From Gigantopelta aegis (lineage: Eukaryota; Mollusca; Gastropoda; Neomphalida; Peltospiridae): 64,000 nucleotides of DNA. The position numbers and the translations under genes were made by a program. The notes under the pieces were generated by a model that saw nothing but the letters and a program-made list of their open reading frames with translations, searched no databases and was not told the DNA's origin. Where the stretch lies: the NCBI RefSeq assembly GCF_016097555.1, contig NC_054706.1:52363590-52427589 (forward strand), given 5' to 3'. Of the stretch, positions 1 to 12,914 are shown piece after piece (position 1 is the stretch's first letter; each line of letters opens with the position of its first letter).

Positions 1-545
1 AAGGGAAAATGCATTCTGGAGTACATAATATATACATGTATGGGTGTCATGAACTCATATTATAGAAGTCTTAGACAAAAGATATATTTCATGATACATT
101 TAAAAGTATTAATGTTTATTATTGTTTGCATAATATCAATAATTTGAAAAGGAACTATAGAATTACTCGAATAAGCAGAAGTATATATTAAATAGGCATT
201 CTGCTTAATTATTAAACTGAACGCAAGTTACATAAAAGTAGCATAGAGGTTTAATAAAAATATAACTCCACACAAGTATATGCACAAAATATATAATTTA
301 TTAAAGATAAGTCTAACAACAACAACAAGGGCTCATGAACAACATTTTTTATTCAGAGAATTATTTAATTAGTTACTTGTTTGCTCATATTAAAACTCCA
401 AAGATTTTTAAAAAATAGATAAAAATCTGCAAAGTAGTTTGCATACTATTTATGTTCTGGAACTGCAATTAAATCAATCCAGATAAAAATTTATTAAAAT
501 TAGCAATGTTGAATTGTTTTAATATGATGGAAATTGGGTGCCATT
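1..545. other. AT-rich intergenic DNA, nothing recognised
   Basis: No exon-like coding signal, tRNA-like box or terminal-repeat structure was found here on either strand. It is AT-rich with short A and T runs. Confidence 0.6.
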
Positions 546-695
546 CACTGGCATATAGGAAGCAGGGAGGGGAGGGGGGCATATGCCTATACTTTTCAGA
601 TATTTTGCTTTATATTTGTTTTATAATAGTGTAAAAGTGTGTAAATATAAAAGTGTGTCCCCCCCACCCCCATTTGATACCTTCCTACGCCACTG
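546..695. mobile_element. short G/C-run MITE with 5-bp target duplication
   Basis: The left end CACTGGCATATAGGAAG is an imperfect inverted match of the right end, whose reverse complement reads CAGTGGCGTAGGAAGG. The interior holds a G run on the left and a C run on the right. CCATT flanks both sides exactly, giving a 5-bp target duplication. It is nonautonomous and 150 bp long. Similar elements lie at 44167-44354 and 50831-51017. The superfamily is unassigned, possibly a hAT-like group with short duplications. Confidence 0.65.
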
Positions 696-1402
696 CCATT
701 TTATCATTCTTAAGTGTTTACTTTTTATCTATTTTTGTTACATGTATTGGGAAGAAACTGCTTAAATTTTGATACTATCGGTGGATTCATCACAAAGGTC
801 AATCTGTATTTTGGAAGGTTACAATTTTTATGGTCATGGCAATGAAATTTTGTTGGGATCCAAATGGAACCTAGTGTCACCATGACCCAAGCAAACATGT
901 CGGGTACAACGGAATCGAGTACTGAGATTGGCTGAAATATCTTACCATGTCACTGATTCCCAGCAGAGTCCACACAATAGGAACCATAAAAGAACCATTT
1001 ATTTATTTTTTAAAATAATTAAATTTAAATACTGAAATAAAACACAGTCCCAAATAGGAAAACAGTGCACTGAACTGTGGGCCTAAAACAGTGATTATTG
1101 TGAATCACAAATAACTGTCTCACTCCTATGCCCATTAGAATAGGTCCCTGGTGATTCGAGGTACTTAAATGTATTAGTGTATTTTAAAACTGCTTTGTAA
1201 TTATATTATAATTATTAGTTAAAGAAACCTTTTAATTGTTACTTGAACAAACAATGCAGAAAAATCTACATATTTGATGCAATCAAAAGTACACACATGC
1301 TTACAATTGGCCTATCCCCGCTCACTGAATGAAAAAATGCAACTATTGAGTCTTTTTATTTACCATTTTTAAGTATAGAAGCATAAAATGTCATAATTTA
1401 TA
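696..1402. other. intergenic DNA, nothing recognised
   Basis: AT-rich sequence without open coding frames resembling a known family and without a clear repeat boundary. Confidence 0.5.
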
Positions 1403-1650
1403 TGAAGAGTTCAGGTGCAAAATGCAATATAAACCAATTTTCTTTCTAGTTTTTAGTTAAAGCCATTATTGTATGTCAGTAAGGGCTAATCGTAGGCCTG
1501 CTGATTTGCTGCATTACGTGATTGATCCTTATGAAATTGAATTGGGTAAATCCCGGGGTTTTTTATTATCAAAATGTGAAATACGCCAATTAAAAAACCC
1601 ATTTTTACTGAAAATGAAAAATGGATATATCGCATTTTGCGCCTGAACTC

Positions 1651-1654
<4 letters not shown>
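1403..1654. mobile_element. MITE with TGAAGAGTTCAG termini
   Basis: The ends are near-perfect inverted repeats of about 30 bp: TGAAGAGTTCAGGTGCAAAA on the left, and CTGAACTCTTCA closing the right. TA flanks both ends, as in Tc1/mariner-type MITEs. The element at 8277-8514 has related termini. No coding capacity is seen. Confidence 0.75.

Positions 1655-1698
<44 letters not shown>
1655..1698. repeat. (TA)n microsatellite, left part
   Basis: Uninterrupted TA dinucleotides. With the TA run at 2681-2742 this is probably one array split by insertion of the element at 1699-2680. Confidence 0.9.
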
Positions 1699-1700
<2 letters not shown>

Positions 1701-2677
1701 GTAGAATCTCATTGGCTCAAACACCGTCGGTGCATCAAAGTCTGTTCGACCCATCGGGTAGTTCGAACCATGCATTCGGCCGTTGTCGGGTGCTTCTGTA
1801 ACACAAAAACCAATCGGAAAACCTCGCATATTTCCGTAAAACTGGCTTGGGCAAGATGGTCCGATTGACTCATGAGTAACGAAGTCGCCTTCAAATGTCG
1901 GATGAGATACATATTTGTAACTATTATTTATCACCGTTGAATAAAACAATAACAAACACACTGGTAGTCTATATTTATAAATATTTATTAATTTAAAAAA
2001 ATCGTTCTTTATTATGCTGTTTGTAGAATCTTTTGCGACATATTGACAACGTTGAGAAAAGAATGAAAGTACATGAAGCACAGGCGGAGGCCCTTTACCT
2101 TTTATTGTTGTAATCACTACATTACATTGATCTCTCCTGTATTTCAAGTTAAAAACAAAATATGCTGACGCTCATGCGTAGAGTAGCGATTAAAATGATT
2201 AAAGTAAACCGGCGAGGCCGAACTAGGCTCACCAATTGATTGGTGTTTCATGCAAGGTTCATTCAGCTCACGATTATCGTAGTACTATTATCTGTACTAG
2301 AAAGATAATTACCGATAGGTGCTAAATAAACAACATGAGAAGCCGGCATATGATCTAGGATTAATTCGTCGACTTCCGAATTTATATTAACTTACTTTGT
2401 GACTAACGTGAAAGGGTCAATGAAAAATTCGTAAATAAATATAAATTGTTTTTTGTATTTCTTCGGATAGACTTAGTCGTTCGAGCTATATATGTTTAAT
2501 TTTACAGTTCGGACTAATAAACTGGTTCGAGAGAAACCTTCTGTTCGACCTAGGGGTATTCGACCAATCAGCACCAAAATAAAAGGGTTTATAATAGAAA
2601 AAAAATCGGGACATTGTTCTTGGTTCGAGAATACCGGTAGGTTTCGACCGTTGGGCGTTCGAGCCAATGAGATTCTA

Positions 2678-2680
<3 letters not shown>
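1699..2680. mobile_element. pogo/Tigger-like nonautonomous DNA transposon inside a TA array
   Basis: The terminal inverted repeats read CAGTAGAATCTCATTGGCTC on the left and the exact complement at the right end (GAGCCAATGAGATTCTACTG), followed by TA. The immediate left dinucleotide is TG rather than TA. The 982-bp body has no intact transposase frame. The CAGTAGAATCTC-type terminus and TA target fit the Tc1/mariner-pogo group. Internal GTTCGA motifs recur near both ends. It is probably a deletion derivative that inserted into a TA microsatellite. Confidence 0.8.

Positions 2681-2742
<62 letters not shown>
2681..2742. repeat. (TA)n microsatellite, right part
   Basis: About 31 TA units directly abutting the right terminus of the 1699-2680 transposon. 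Confidence 0.9.
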
Positions 2743-2745
<3 letters not shown>

Positions 2746-3206
2746 ATCCTATAACTTCCCCATGATATCCATGTCATAAACCCATGTGATAATTTACTTT
2801 ATTAACCCGGTTAATTTAATAATGGTATGCAAATTTGCAAGGTCTCTAGGTAATGTATTGCTGGTGATGGGTCATTTGCTTACAAGCCAACAAGACCTGT
2901 GTACCTGAGCGTAATGTTTTCAAAGATTTGTTTAAAATGTACGACGTCAAACTAATCTGTGCTAATCGTGACGACGTCATATTATCGATGGTGGCGACTT
3001 TAGTACTGTGATTTACTAAAAAGTAATTAGAATGTTATCATAGAAGTGTTATAGGATAAATAGAATTCGCTACTCATGTTTTTTTAATATGTAAAATATC
3101 AACAGCGTCTAGTTAATCGGATATTTGTCTCGGCAGAGCCTCGACAAATACCGATTAACATAGACTCGGTTGATATTTTTCCTATTAAAAAATATTCGTG
3201 ACGAAT

Positions 3207-3210
<4 letters not shown>

Positions 3211-3267
<57 letters not shown>
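3211..3267. repeat. (CT)n microsatellite
   Basis: A pure CT run of about 57 bp. Open frames across it (Ser-Leu or Arg-Glu repeats) are simple-repeat artefacts. Confidence 0.95.
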
Positions 3268-3270
<3 letters not shown>

Positions 3271-5069
3271 ATATAGGGCAGTGTTCTACGTTGCGACCAA
3301 AATGGTCGCCAATGCAACCAAAATGTTGGCGTGGCGACTGATTGAATTTATTATCATCGCCTGACTCCAAAAACGTCCAAGTATTAAATTATTTGCCATG
3401 TGCGTTCAGAGTCCTAGCAGCGAAAACAAATGAAATTTGTTGACTTCATTGTACAGTCGGAACATTTCGCTATTTACGAAGTTGTCCGATTGATCACTGC
3501 GAATTCCGTATTAATTGTCGGTACAATTTGGAACTCATCATTGATTTTAGTAATTTGGCGAAAACAAAACAAACCGATTCATTACGTACATTAGTGGTGG
3601 TTGCATTCGATTGAAGAACACAAGTAGAAAATCAAGTAAAGGTTGCTCACTCACTGTTCATACTATACACATTGTAATCAAACGTGCAAAATGAAGATTA
3701 TTAAACAATGCATTACAAAATAAGCATTTCAACAGTTACGTAACGCTCTTTGATGCACCATGCGATGTGTTACAAACGTTACGGGGGAGGGGAGGGGTTG
3801 TTGGTCAAGTCTTACTAACCGACAACATCTTTAAAACAAAGTTATTTTTTTAAAGCATAAACTAAATACCGGCAACCATACATGGCCATATTTTCTATTA
3901 GATGATTTTTAATCAATTATTTATTTAAAATAATAATAAAAAAAATAAAAAATGCAAACCGAATGTTGGTTAAATTGCATAACTTTGGCAGTGAAAAGTG
4001 GACGGGGTGACAAAGTGTTACATAATTTTAGAAGGGATGGTAGTCTTAACGTTACAAAATGATATGTGGATCAGGGTAAAAAATAAACCTGCCAAAGTTT
4101 CCACTATGTAATTATTGAACGGACACAAGTGATGTGTTTGATCTGCTAATCCATTACGCATGTTGCTACACTCGTTCAAATCGAATGCAGCCCCAGTTTG
4201 CATTTTCTTTTCCTTTTTTCTTGCTGTGTAAACGTATACGTTGTTTCCGCCCAGCATGTAGAAGCATGACAAAAACTTTCAAAGCGGCAAAATTTTAAAA
4301 TATTACAATTCTTTAGGAAAACAAAAATCTAAAACTTCAAACGCTAATCAAGAAGACGAGACAGGTGAAACAAGTACTGAAAAGTCAAATGAATTGAGGC
4401 CAATCTGAGAAATCTTCAGCTGAAATCAAAACAGAGCCAGCCAAAAAACTTAGAAAATTTAATGAAACTTCAGTTTCTGTGGCTTCAACATGACGATAAT
4501 ACTGACACAAATGAGGGGAGACAGGTGTTTTTTTTGGTATACCCACCACCCACAAAATTATATTTTAGTTAAACGGTAGGACATGTAGGAAAAACAATAC
4601 CAGTCATATGAGGCATAGAATTATAATTACAGTCCCTCCCATCTCCCTCATGCGATCAGTTCTGAAATGGTCCTCATTTCAAAAACAATTTCACTGTTTC
4701 AAGCTATTTATTTAATTTAGCAGCATAAGTCATCTATAATGTTATGATGGTTACAACACATTCATAAATGATACAAAATGAATAGTGTCACACTGTGGCG
4801 AGTAACATTTTAAGCTTGGCTAGCAAATTTGTCCACTAGCCAAAGAAGAGTAGTTATAAAACCGAGTGTAGAACACTGTAGGGTGGGACAAACTTCTTTT
4901 TTTTCTTCTTTTTTTTTTAAATAGCTTTGGTTATTTATATATATATATATATATATTTTTTTTTTTATCTAAATATTCTTTTAATATTTATTCAAATATA
5001 TAATACTGACTATATAGATATATATTGTTGTAGTAGTCATATTTTAAAAATAAAACTGATGACTTATTG
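3268..5069. other. intergenic DNA, no gene recognised
   Basis: AT-rich, with a short (TA)n/T run near 4938-4965. No exon with a recognisable protein family and no complete transposon boundaries were found. Confidence 0.5.
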
Positions 5070-5292
5070 TTCTGGCCTGTGCACCACAACTGGTATATCA
5101 AAGGCTGTGGTATGTGCTATCCTATCTGTGGGATGGTGATTATATAAAAGATCATTTTCTACCAATGGAAAAATGTAGCACATTTCTTCTCTATGACTAT
5201 ATCAGTGTATGTCAAAATTAACAAATATTTGACATCCAATAGCTGATGACCAATAAATCAATGTGCTCTAATAGTGTTGTTAAACAAAACAA
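5070..5292 (+). mobile_element. tRNA-derived SINE, core plus tail 2, 5' truncated
   Basis: It contains the shared SINE core (CACAACTGGTATATCAAAGG, then GGTATGTGCTATCC) followed by the tail-2 module (TTTGACATCCAATAGCTGAT, then TGTTGTTAAACAAAACAAAC). The tRNA-like head is missing, so this is a 5'-truncated retroposon. Confidence 0.85.
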
Positions 5293-5684
5293 ACTATTGA
5301 TCTACATCCTTAGTTTATGTTTTCAAATTTTACCACCTTCATTTGCTTCCATACAAAAACGATTATTGTGTGACCTCACATTTTTACTGACGTCACTCAC
5401 TAGTACGTCAAAATAAACATGCACATGCAGTCAACACTGCAAAAAATATATTTTGGGTATGATCGCCATAATTTAACAAAACTACAAATGTTTTAATAGC
5501 CCTTGTAAGAAATACACTGATAGTGACGACATGCCAGACATTACTGTGATCTATATGTAGCAACAATGTACAAAGTTGGAAAGGCGGGTAAACATTATGC
5601 TGATCGCACATAGGGCATAGACAGGGGTGGGGGTGTCACCTTGAAGAGGAATTTATATATATAGTATACTTGTGTAGCTGAACA

Positions 5685-6070
5685 AAGAAAGAAATGTTTT
5701 ATTTAATGACGCACTCAACAAATTGTATTTATGGTTATATGGCGTCAGACATATGGTTAAGGACCACACAGATTTTGAGAGGAAACCCACTGTCGACACT
5801 ACAGGGTCTACTCTTTCCGATTAGCAGCAAGGGATCTTTTATTTGCGCTTCCCACAGGCAGGATAGTACAAACCATGGCTTGTTGAACCAGTTATGGATC
5901 ACTGGTCGGTGCAAGTGGTTTACACCTACCCATTGAGCCTTGCGGAGCACTCACTCAGGGTTTGGAGTCGGTATCTGGATTAAAAATCCCATGCCTCGAC
6001 TGGGATCCGAACCCAGTACCTACCAGCCTGTAGACCGATGGCCTAGCCACAACGCCACCGAGGCCGGTAT
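5685..6070 (-). mobile_element. full-length SINE, head B plus core plus tail 1
   Basis: On the minus strand it starts with the tRNA-like head B (GGCCTCGGTGGCGTTGTGGC, then a B-box-like GGGTTCGGATCCCAGTCGAG). It continues through the core and ends with tail 1 (GTGCGTCATTAAATAAAACA). It is flanked by an exact 12-bp target duplication, TGTAGCTGAACA, at 5673-5684 and 6071-6082. Intact boundaries suggest a fairly recent insertion. Confidence 0.93.
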
Positions 6071-6716
6071 TGTAGCTGAACATCTCTAGATAAAGGGTGT
6101 GCTTGTTGATAGCTCCAATTCATGGCCAAAATTGTGTTTTAGCGTGTTTTATTAAAATACCCATAGTTTGTCCCATCCTACTATAATGATAATTTTTGTA
6201 AATAATTTTACTTTGGTTAGATGTCAGAAAAACAGTAAACGTGTTTTGGAAATAACAAAAATATACTATTTGTGTGTTCAATTTTGAAAACAATTGGTTC
6301 AGAAATAAATAACTTGTAGTAACTTCCATAATTATGAAAAAAGGCATTCCCTGTGGGAAGGACAATACGTTCCAGGAAAATTAAGTCAAAATTAGTGTTT
6401 AAACTCGGAAATAAATAGTACAGCTCTAGTTGAATTTTTCAGGATAGTTACAAAATATTATTATCATGTTTCCGAGGTGTGCTAACTTTACTACAGACAT
6501 AAATGTATAATTATCGTGTGGTGACCTGATTACTTCAGCAACGGTAACCTATTTTCGTATTCAACCTTTGGGAGTCCATAATATACTAGGCTATAGTACC
6601 CCTACCGTTAGCATATTTTAAACATTTGCGATAGGATATTTAAAACAAAATAAAAATAAGTTTTTATTCTTATAATTTTTTTTTAAATAAGATAAGAAGA
6701 AAACTGTTATTGTTAA

Positions 6717-7911
6717 AGGAGAGGACAATTAAGGCATTTGGCCTGGTATGCATATTCAACGATATATAATGCACATTATTGCATAATATCAACACATATA
6801 ATTGTATAGTTAACTAATAAAACGGTTAAATGTGACAGCTATTATATATAACGGGCGCACCCATTTTGTACCATCTCAGTGAGTACGCCCTCTGGCGAGC
6901 TGGTGGTTATGTAATACTTAACGCGTAAGTCAAGAACTAGAGAAACACAATCTACCAAGGTTTTGCAGGATGATAAATAGTCATATATTGCAATGTTCTG
7001 TAATAATACACATCCCAGTAAGCCAGCAATAAGTATATCCAGCACTATATATATTAGTTTTCAATACAAAATAAAATACCATTGTCAAAGTGGCTACACA
7101 ACAAGTCGAAACAATTAACAATGTTTTGCTCATGCATTAACCTATGTACTGAAATGATACACGGAGTGTTTTCTTAGTTAATTGGTCTATGCTGTTAGTT
7201 GCTTCTACCTGTGATTCCTGATTGGCAGGTGTGTATTTGATTGGTAACCAGACGAGCCAATTAATTGTCGCGGTCTAGACACAAAAATACATAACGGTAT
7301 TGTGGAATATTACCTGTCGCCCCTAAAATTGTAATGGACATGGTTTATTACTGTAAAACTGTAAACTATTGATTAAGTAGACTTTTCCATCAAAAACCAC
7401 AGAACTGACCAATTACGTAGTCCCAAAGAAAAGAAAATTATCACTTGGGTATCGTGGGTTGTCGTTTTTGCTCCAACGTAGCATATCAATAGGCCTAATT
7501 TTGTAAATTTTTCCTTTGGATTATTTAACAGAGAAAAATACTATAACCCCATTTTGTTCCGTTAATGCAACTTGAAACATATTTAGTTAAATAGTTTATT
7601 GTAATATTACGTCATTTATGCTGTTTTACAAGTCAGGTTGATCAAAGAGAAGCGCCTTGTCGAAAATTACTGCTTTTGTTTACACTGTACATACAGGAGA
7701 TGGTCAGGAGCTGACGTCACTTCGCCCCGAGCTATCCCACCGGACGTCACAAAAATGAAACAAAATGACTGCCCCCAGTTAGCAGCAATAATCATGGTTT
7801 TTTATTAACTAAAATTACGCGTTTTTCATTTGCTAAAGTGTCAGTATGTGTTGGTGGTCCAGGTATGCATCTTTCCAACACATAAGGCTCTTGTTTGAGT
7901 TGACCCTACCT
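6717..7911 (-). mobile_element. TTAA-flanked nonautonomous transposon, 1.2 kb, copy 1
   Basis: TTAA flanks both ends (6713-6716 and 7912-7915). The termini are imperfect inverted repeats, AGGAGAGGACAATTAAGG and, from the other end, AGGTAGGGTCAACTCAAA. The whole 1.2 kb aligns by eye, in inverted orientation, with the copy at 11829-15401. A short minus-strand frame (6842-7045) ends in QNGCARYI, and copy 2 has a frame ending QNGCARYM at the same place. TTAA targets are typical of piggyBac and Kolobok superfamilies; no transposase was recognised. Confidence 0.75.
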
Positions 7912-8276
7912 TTAAGGATGTTCATTTTTGCTGTTTGCTATGTTGAATTGCAACGACAGTTTAAATCACTTATATATACATTTATAAATATTATTTAAAT
8001 AAATAATGTTTATTTAATTATTAAGATAAATCACTTAACAATAGTTTACAGACATAAATGTGCAAACATTCTTAAACAGTTTATATACATGGATAGTATA
8101 AATATTTGTTTTAACCTACTTCTTAATTTGAAGGCTGGGCCTAATTTTACTGTATGTTCTCCAAGATAGTATTTTCAGTATTTGAGCTCGGCGCTAAAAT
8201 ACAAAAAATCTGTATACAGTTCTTTTGTTGTTATCTGCTTATCTGACTATGACTACCAGTTGATTACTAGTACACA

Positions 8277-8514
8277 TGCAGAGTTTCATTGCAAAATGTG
8301 ATAAACGCCACTATACACACCCAATCCTAAAAAACTTTTTATTCCAAAACACCAGTTTCTCTGCAATCTTTGATATATCCTCAGACAATCATATCGTGTT
8401 TTGCTGAAAACTGAATTTGAACTTGTGTTTGTCTACATGTGAACAGTGTCTGAGTGGTGTTTGTACAATGATTTTTAATATGGCGTTTATCGCGTTTTGC
8501 AATGAAACTCTTCA
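8277..8514. mobile_element. MITE with GAGTTTCATTGCAAAA inverted termini
   Basis: Inverted repeats of about 35 bp: GAGTTTCATTGCAAAATG then GATAAACGCCA on the left, and its complement ending in GCAATGAAACTCTTCA on the right. The right flank is TA. It is 238 bp and noncoding. The outer bases resemble the MITE at 1403-1654, so the two may share a transposase source. Confidence 0.8.
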
Positions 8515-8629
8515 TATATACAATATATAGACACTTTGACTACTAACAATTTACCGTTACCTGTTAGAAAAGGAAGAAAATATAAGAAGGATGAAGAAAA
8601 TAAACAAATGGTATATACGTGGTTTTTTA

Positions 8630-9039
8630 GCCCAAGTACTCTCATGGTAAGAGAGTAACATGGACATTTTGACAGTTATAGTGCTCTCTGTCAGAGACCA
8701 ATCTATATAAATTCTGCACAATCTCTGCCTACCAAACGGTAGTAAACTACGTATTTAACCGGAACGTTATTGAAAGGGGGTGCTGTCGGGTTTCTTTCTG
8801 TAGTATGTGTATTAGTGATTAATATGTAAAAACAATTGTTATTACAGAGCTTGAAAATTATCAATGTAAAGGTATTTTATGTCAAACATAGAATTGTTGT
8901 TGTATTAGAACGGGAATATTTGACTACCGTTTGTAGGTAAAAATGTCGCAGAATGTATAGAGATTGGTCTCCGACAGTTAGAGGGCGTTATAACTGTCCA
9001 AATGTCCGTCTAGTTATCTTACCGTCAGAGTACTCGGGC
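8630..9039. mobile_element. MITE with ~90-bp inverted repeats, TA flanks
   Basis: The left arm begins GCCCAAGTACTCTCATGG and the right arm, read in reverse complement, begins GCCCGAGTACTCTGACGG. The match continues imperfectly through GACAGTTATA and GAGACCAATCT for about 90 bp. TA lies on both sides (8628-8629 and 9040-9041). The interior is about 230 bp and noncoding. Confidence 0.8.
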
Positions 9040-9041
9040 TA

Positions 9042-11824
9042 GTGTTTTTACTGACAGACAAACAGGGTTTGCTTTGTGGTGGGTTTTCGGGTTGTTATTA
9101 TTATTTTTTTTTTTTTTTTTGGGGGTGGGGGTGGGGGGGTTCAAATATGTGGTTGAAAGCCTTTTCATTTCACATTTTTCTTGTTTTCTATTGCCTGGGC
9201 TTATATGAGGTTTTAACATCACAAAGATAGCCTAATACATTTCTGCTTCTGCGGAAATAAAAACCTGAAAATGGCCAAAATTCTGCAGACTTCACTTTTT
9301 TTAAGTTCTATCATATCATAGTTAAGTCGCATGTGCAGGGGGCATGTTTTAGTTGGGGGTTGAAACTCTCCCATGTTCACAAATTAAAAAAAACTAAACA
9401 TTCAATAGATTTTCCAGGGAAGAACAACTCAACCCCCCACCCCCACACACCTCTGCTAAAATCCCTTCACTCGTGCCAGGTGTTAGATGGAAATATAGAT
9501 GGAAATATAGCAATAAAAAATCAAACTTTCTTTTTCTCTAAAACTTTACATGCTTTTTCATTACACTAGTGTAACAGAATTAACAAAAACACTGACGCAA
9601 TTACCATTCATATAATTTATTTTCCGTTCTTTACGTGCAGATAAATATGTTTGTTTGCCCTCCTATTCCGGTTTATGGCTGTTACTATATTTAGCTTATT
9701 GCGTAATTTCGGAAAAGGGCTATTGACATACAGGCCATGTGTTTTTGACCTATTGTGGTTCATTTTATGGTAAAATATAACAAAGAATTGGATATACTTA
9801 AAATTTCTTAGCTACAGTACTTGACTGTCTACACATCTTACTTTGAGAATTGGAACATAAACAAATGGTAGGTGGCATATTACTTTAAAAAGGGCGAAAA
9901 TCCCAAATGGCAAGACTTAATAGAGACAATGACTTAACAGGGTGAGAGTTAGTCCGAAGGGACGTAGAATGTGTGGTTCTGAACCTTGTTACATAGCCTA
10001 TATGTAGCTAGTATTCAAAACTTGTGGCAAAATGTTTCTCAACCGAAATAGTGCAACACAAACCAAAAATGTATGACATTCTGTACTAACTAAATCCTGA
10101 TTAAAAGTACTTGTGTCATTATTAACAAAATAAATCTTCAAAGAACAACCATCAAAAGTCCCCCACCATTTTAAATATGCTACATAGAGGGAAGCAACTC
10201 ACCATGCACGTTAAAAAAGTATTGACATAACATGCCCCATGCACTATTGACTAGGTGAGAGTATACCCTCCATTCTACTGATATTATAAAGAGATAACCT
10301 ACCTATAAAAATATCCACCTGGTTCATCCCTCCCTATCTATTGACACAGTTTAAAGTGGGTGCAGGTGGATATTTTAGGGTCATCATTATTGATATTTAT
10401 TATTAGGGCAAAGCTGTCAAAAGTCTGGCCCTGTGTTTCTGAACCTTTTAACCGTTTGAGAGGGCCTATTAACAAATATTTGTCTATAAATATGTTTAAT
10501 TTTCAAACAGTGGGTTAGTCTACTAGTGGAAATTGAGGTCACTTCTTAAATTTTACTTTGTTAATGTTATAAACAGGAAGATGATGTCAGCCAAAAATTC
10601 TATAAAATCTTTATCACGGACTATCAATTTACGCTGTCACTTAAGAGATCTGTCACGGTGCTCGTTCTGGAAATAAAGAGGATACTCTAGAAACAGAAAT
10701 CCATTACTTACCTACAGTCGTGAGTATTCTTTAAAAATGTACACAGAACATGTTAACAGAAAATAATCACGTCTTGAAAAATATTCATTTTACTGAATCA
10801 GACTTCCCTATCATTTCCATAAAGCTTCCACTTTGGTTGTGACGTCAGCAAATCGGTGAAGTTTCATTATCGTTCATACGCGGTTTCATTAAATCACTAT
10901 TATTTTTTATTCCTGTGATAATAATAATATTGGAACAATTATTAGCATACCATAAATTGTCTAAAACATAATTATTTTTGGAAACCTTAATTACAGTGTA
11001 CAAAACGTCACACTATGTTGTGTTTTGACCGACTGCCAGTCATTATCAAATATAGTGACGAGCAAGTCGTTGCAGCGTAACATTCTTAAGGGAAGGTTTT
11101 ACGCCTTCGGTTCTGCTTCGAAAAAACAAAACAAAAACTTTAAGAACTTTTATGTTCCCGTTTTACAAATTGTGTAATTGCATAAATGTGACATGTGCAT
11201 AATTTGTATTTGCTAAAATATTTTGGTAACAAAATGTTAAAATCTAAAGTATGAATGGATATGTTTTCTTATATTTGACTGTCGACAATCGGAGAGATGT
11301 TGAAATAAAAGTGACAGGAGACAACTCCGTCAACTGAGGAGTGCACGTCAATCTTACCAGGAAGGTAAAGATAAGATGAGCAACAGATTGTTGTTGTTGT
11401 CATTGTTAATTAAACTTTAACCCCAAACGTGTAATTCCTATGTATTTCTAGTTTGCTGAATTGAATCCAATAAAACAATGAAAAGTTCTTTGTAAACTTT
11501 TAAGAATTTTAAATAAGATGACAGATGTTAGTCAGGGTTGTGACTGTTTAGCTATTTTATCAGATTTCAGCTTCTTTCTTTTGGGTGGAAAATGATTTTC
11601 AAAAAGTAGACTGTATTTAATCAGAAATGCTGACAAATTACCTTTATTTAGTTGTAATATAGACTAGAGGTTTTAGCTTTTTAAAGATCATTTGAGCTTT
11701 TATTTTTAAGAGTATCACTATCACATCTGTGGCTAGTTTATAAAGACTGGTTGAGAGGGGTGTAATTCACTGTTCAGTTTTCATATATTACAAGACATCA
11801 GATGGAGATATTGTTTGATAAGAC
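9042..11824. other. intergenic DNA, no gene recognised
   Basis: A T run joined to a G run (near 9107-9140), a C-rich tract (9430-9455) and otherwise AT-rich unique-looking sequence. No exon, tRNA or bounded transposon could be supported in this 2.8 kb. Confidence 0.5.
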
Positions 11825-12229
11825 TTAAAGGTGTGGTGAAGTCAAATATGAGCCTTATCTGTTGGAAAGATGGTTACCAGGATCACCAACACAGTAGGGG
11901 TACAATGATACAGTAAAAACCGTATTGCGATATAAGAAACCGTATTGCAATATGTATTGCAATATAGTTGATATTATTTAAATGTAATATTTATGTGGGT
12001 TTTTTAATGAAAGCAGAAGGCATAATCTAAGTATATAAATTGAAATATTTGTAATATTGATTCCATCATAGACATAAATGATTATAAAAACCACAACATT
12101 TATTAGTAGCATAATGTTCTTCTTTGTCATATTTATTTTTTAACACAATACTAGTCTACTAGAACACCGGTATGACGGTCTCAAACTATTTATAAATAGT
12201 CACATTCGGAAATCCTTACTATCGGGCTT

Positions 12230-12461
12230 TTTTCCGTTGCTGCTCGCTTGACACGGAAAGTACGTCGCAATGTTTCGGCAGATCGACTGAACCAGAGGTT
12301 ATTGGACGAGGTGTTTTGAACGATCGGCCGAAGTATTCCGAGTTCTTTTCCGTTGCTGCTCGCTTGACACGGAAAGTACGTCGCAATGTTTCGGCAGATC
12401 GACTGAACCAGAGGTTATTGGACGAGGTGTTTTGAACGATCGGCCGAAGTATTCCGAGTTC
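12230..12461. repeat. perfect 116-bp tandem duplication
   Basis: Two head-to-tail copies, 12230-12345 and 12346-12461, appear identical at every base. The unit is more GC-rich than its surroundings. A minus-strand frame reads through both units, but its product resembles no family I know. Identity of the units implies a recent duplication or gene conversion. Confidence 0.9.
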
Positions 12462-12914
12462 AAGGAAAAACAGCGAAGTGCGATTCTCACTTATTGGTTT
12501 ATTTCTTTGAAGATGATAGCCGTAGCTGTATTCCAACGTAAATGAACAATGCATAATAATGTGCAAGTAACAAAACATTTATTTGTAATTATAGTCAACA
12601 GGTTATTTTTATCGGACTTTTAACACATTTTGTTTAGAAGTTAGAACCAAGTATAACTGACCTATCACTTCGTATGCCAACAAGTAAGCCGACTACGCTT
12701 GACTGATTGTTACATTTCCTGTCATCACCAATTAATAAAATGATGGGGGTTTTGTTTGTTTGTTTGCCTATTTCAAGTCAAATATGATACAAGGAAATAA
12801 TAGCGTGTAAAAATCTCGATACACAAAAGTGTACAGTGGTTCGTATTGAGCTGATCAATTATGGCGGTATACCAGTATACTGGTTTATCATTGCAGCACT
12901 ACATCACAGAGATG

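Noticed and set aside
12219-12578. 119-codon minus-strand ORF through the 116-bp duplication
   Set aside because: The repeat in the product only reflects the DNA duplication, whose length (116) is not a multiple of three, and no family matches.
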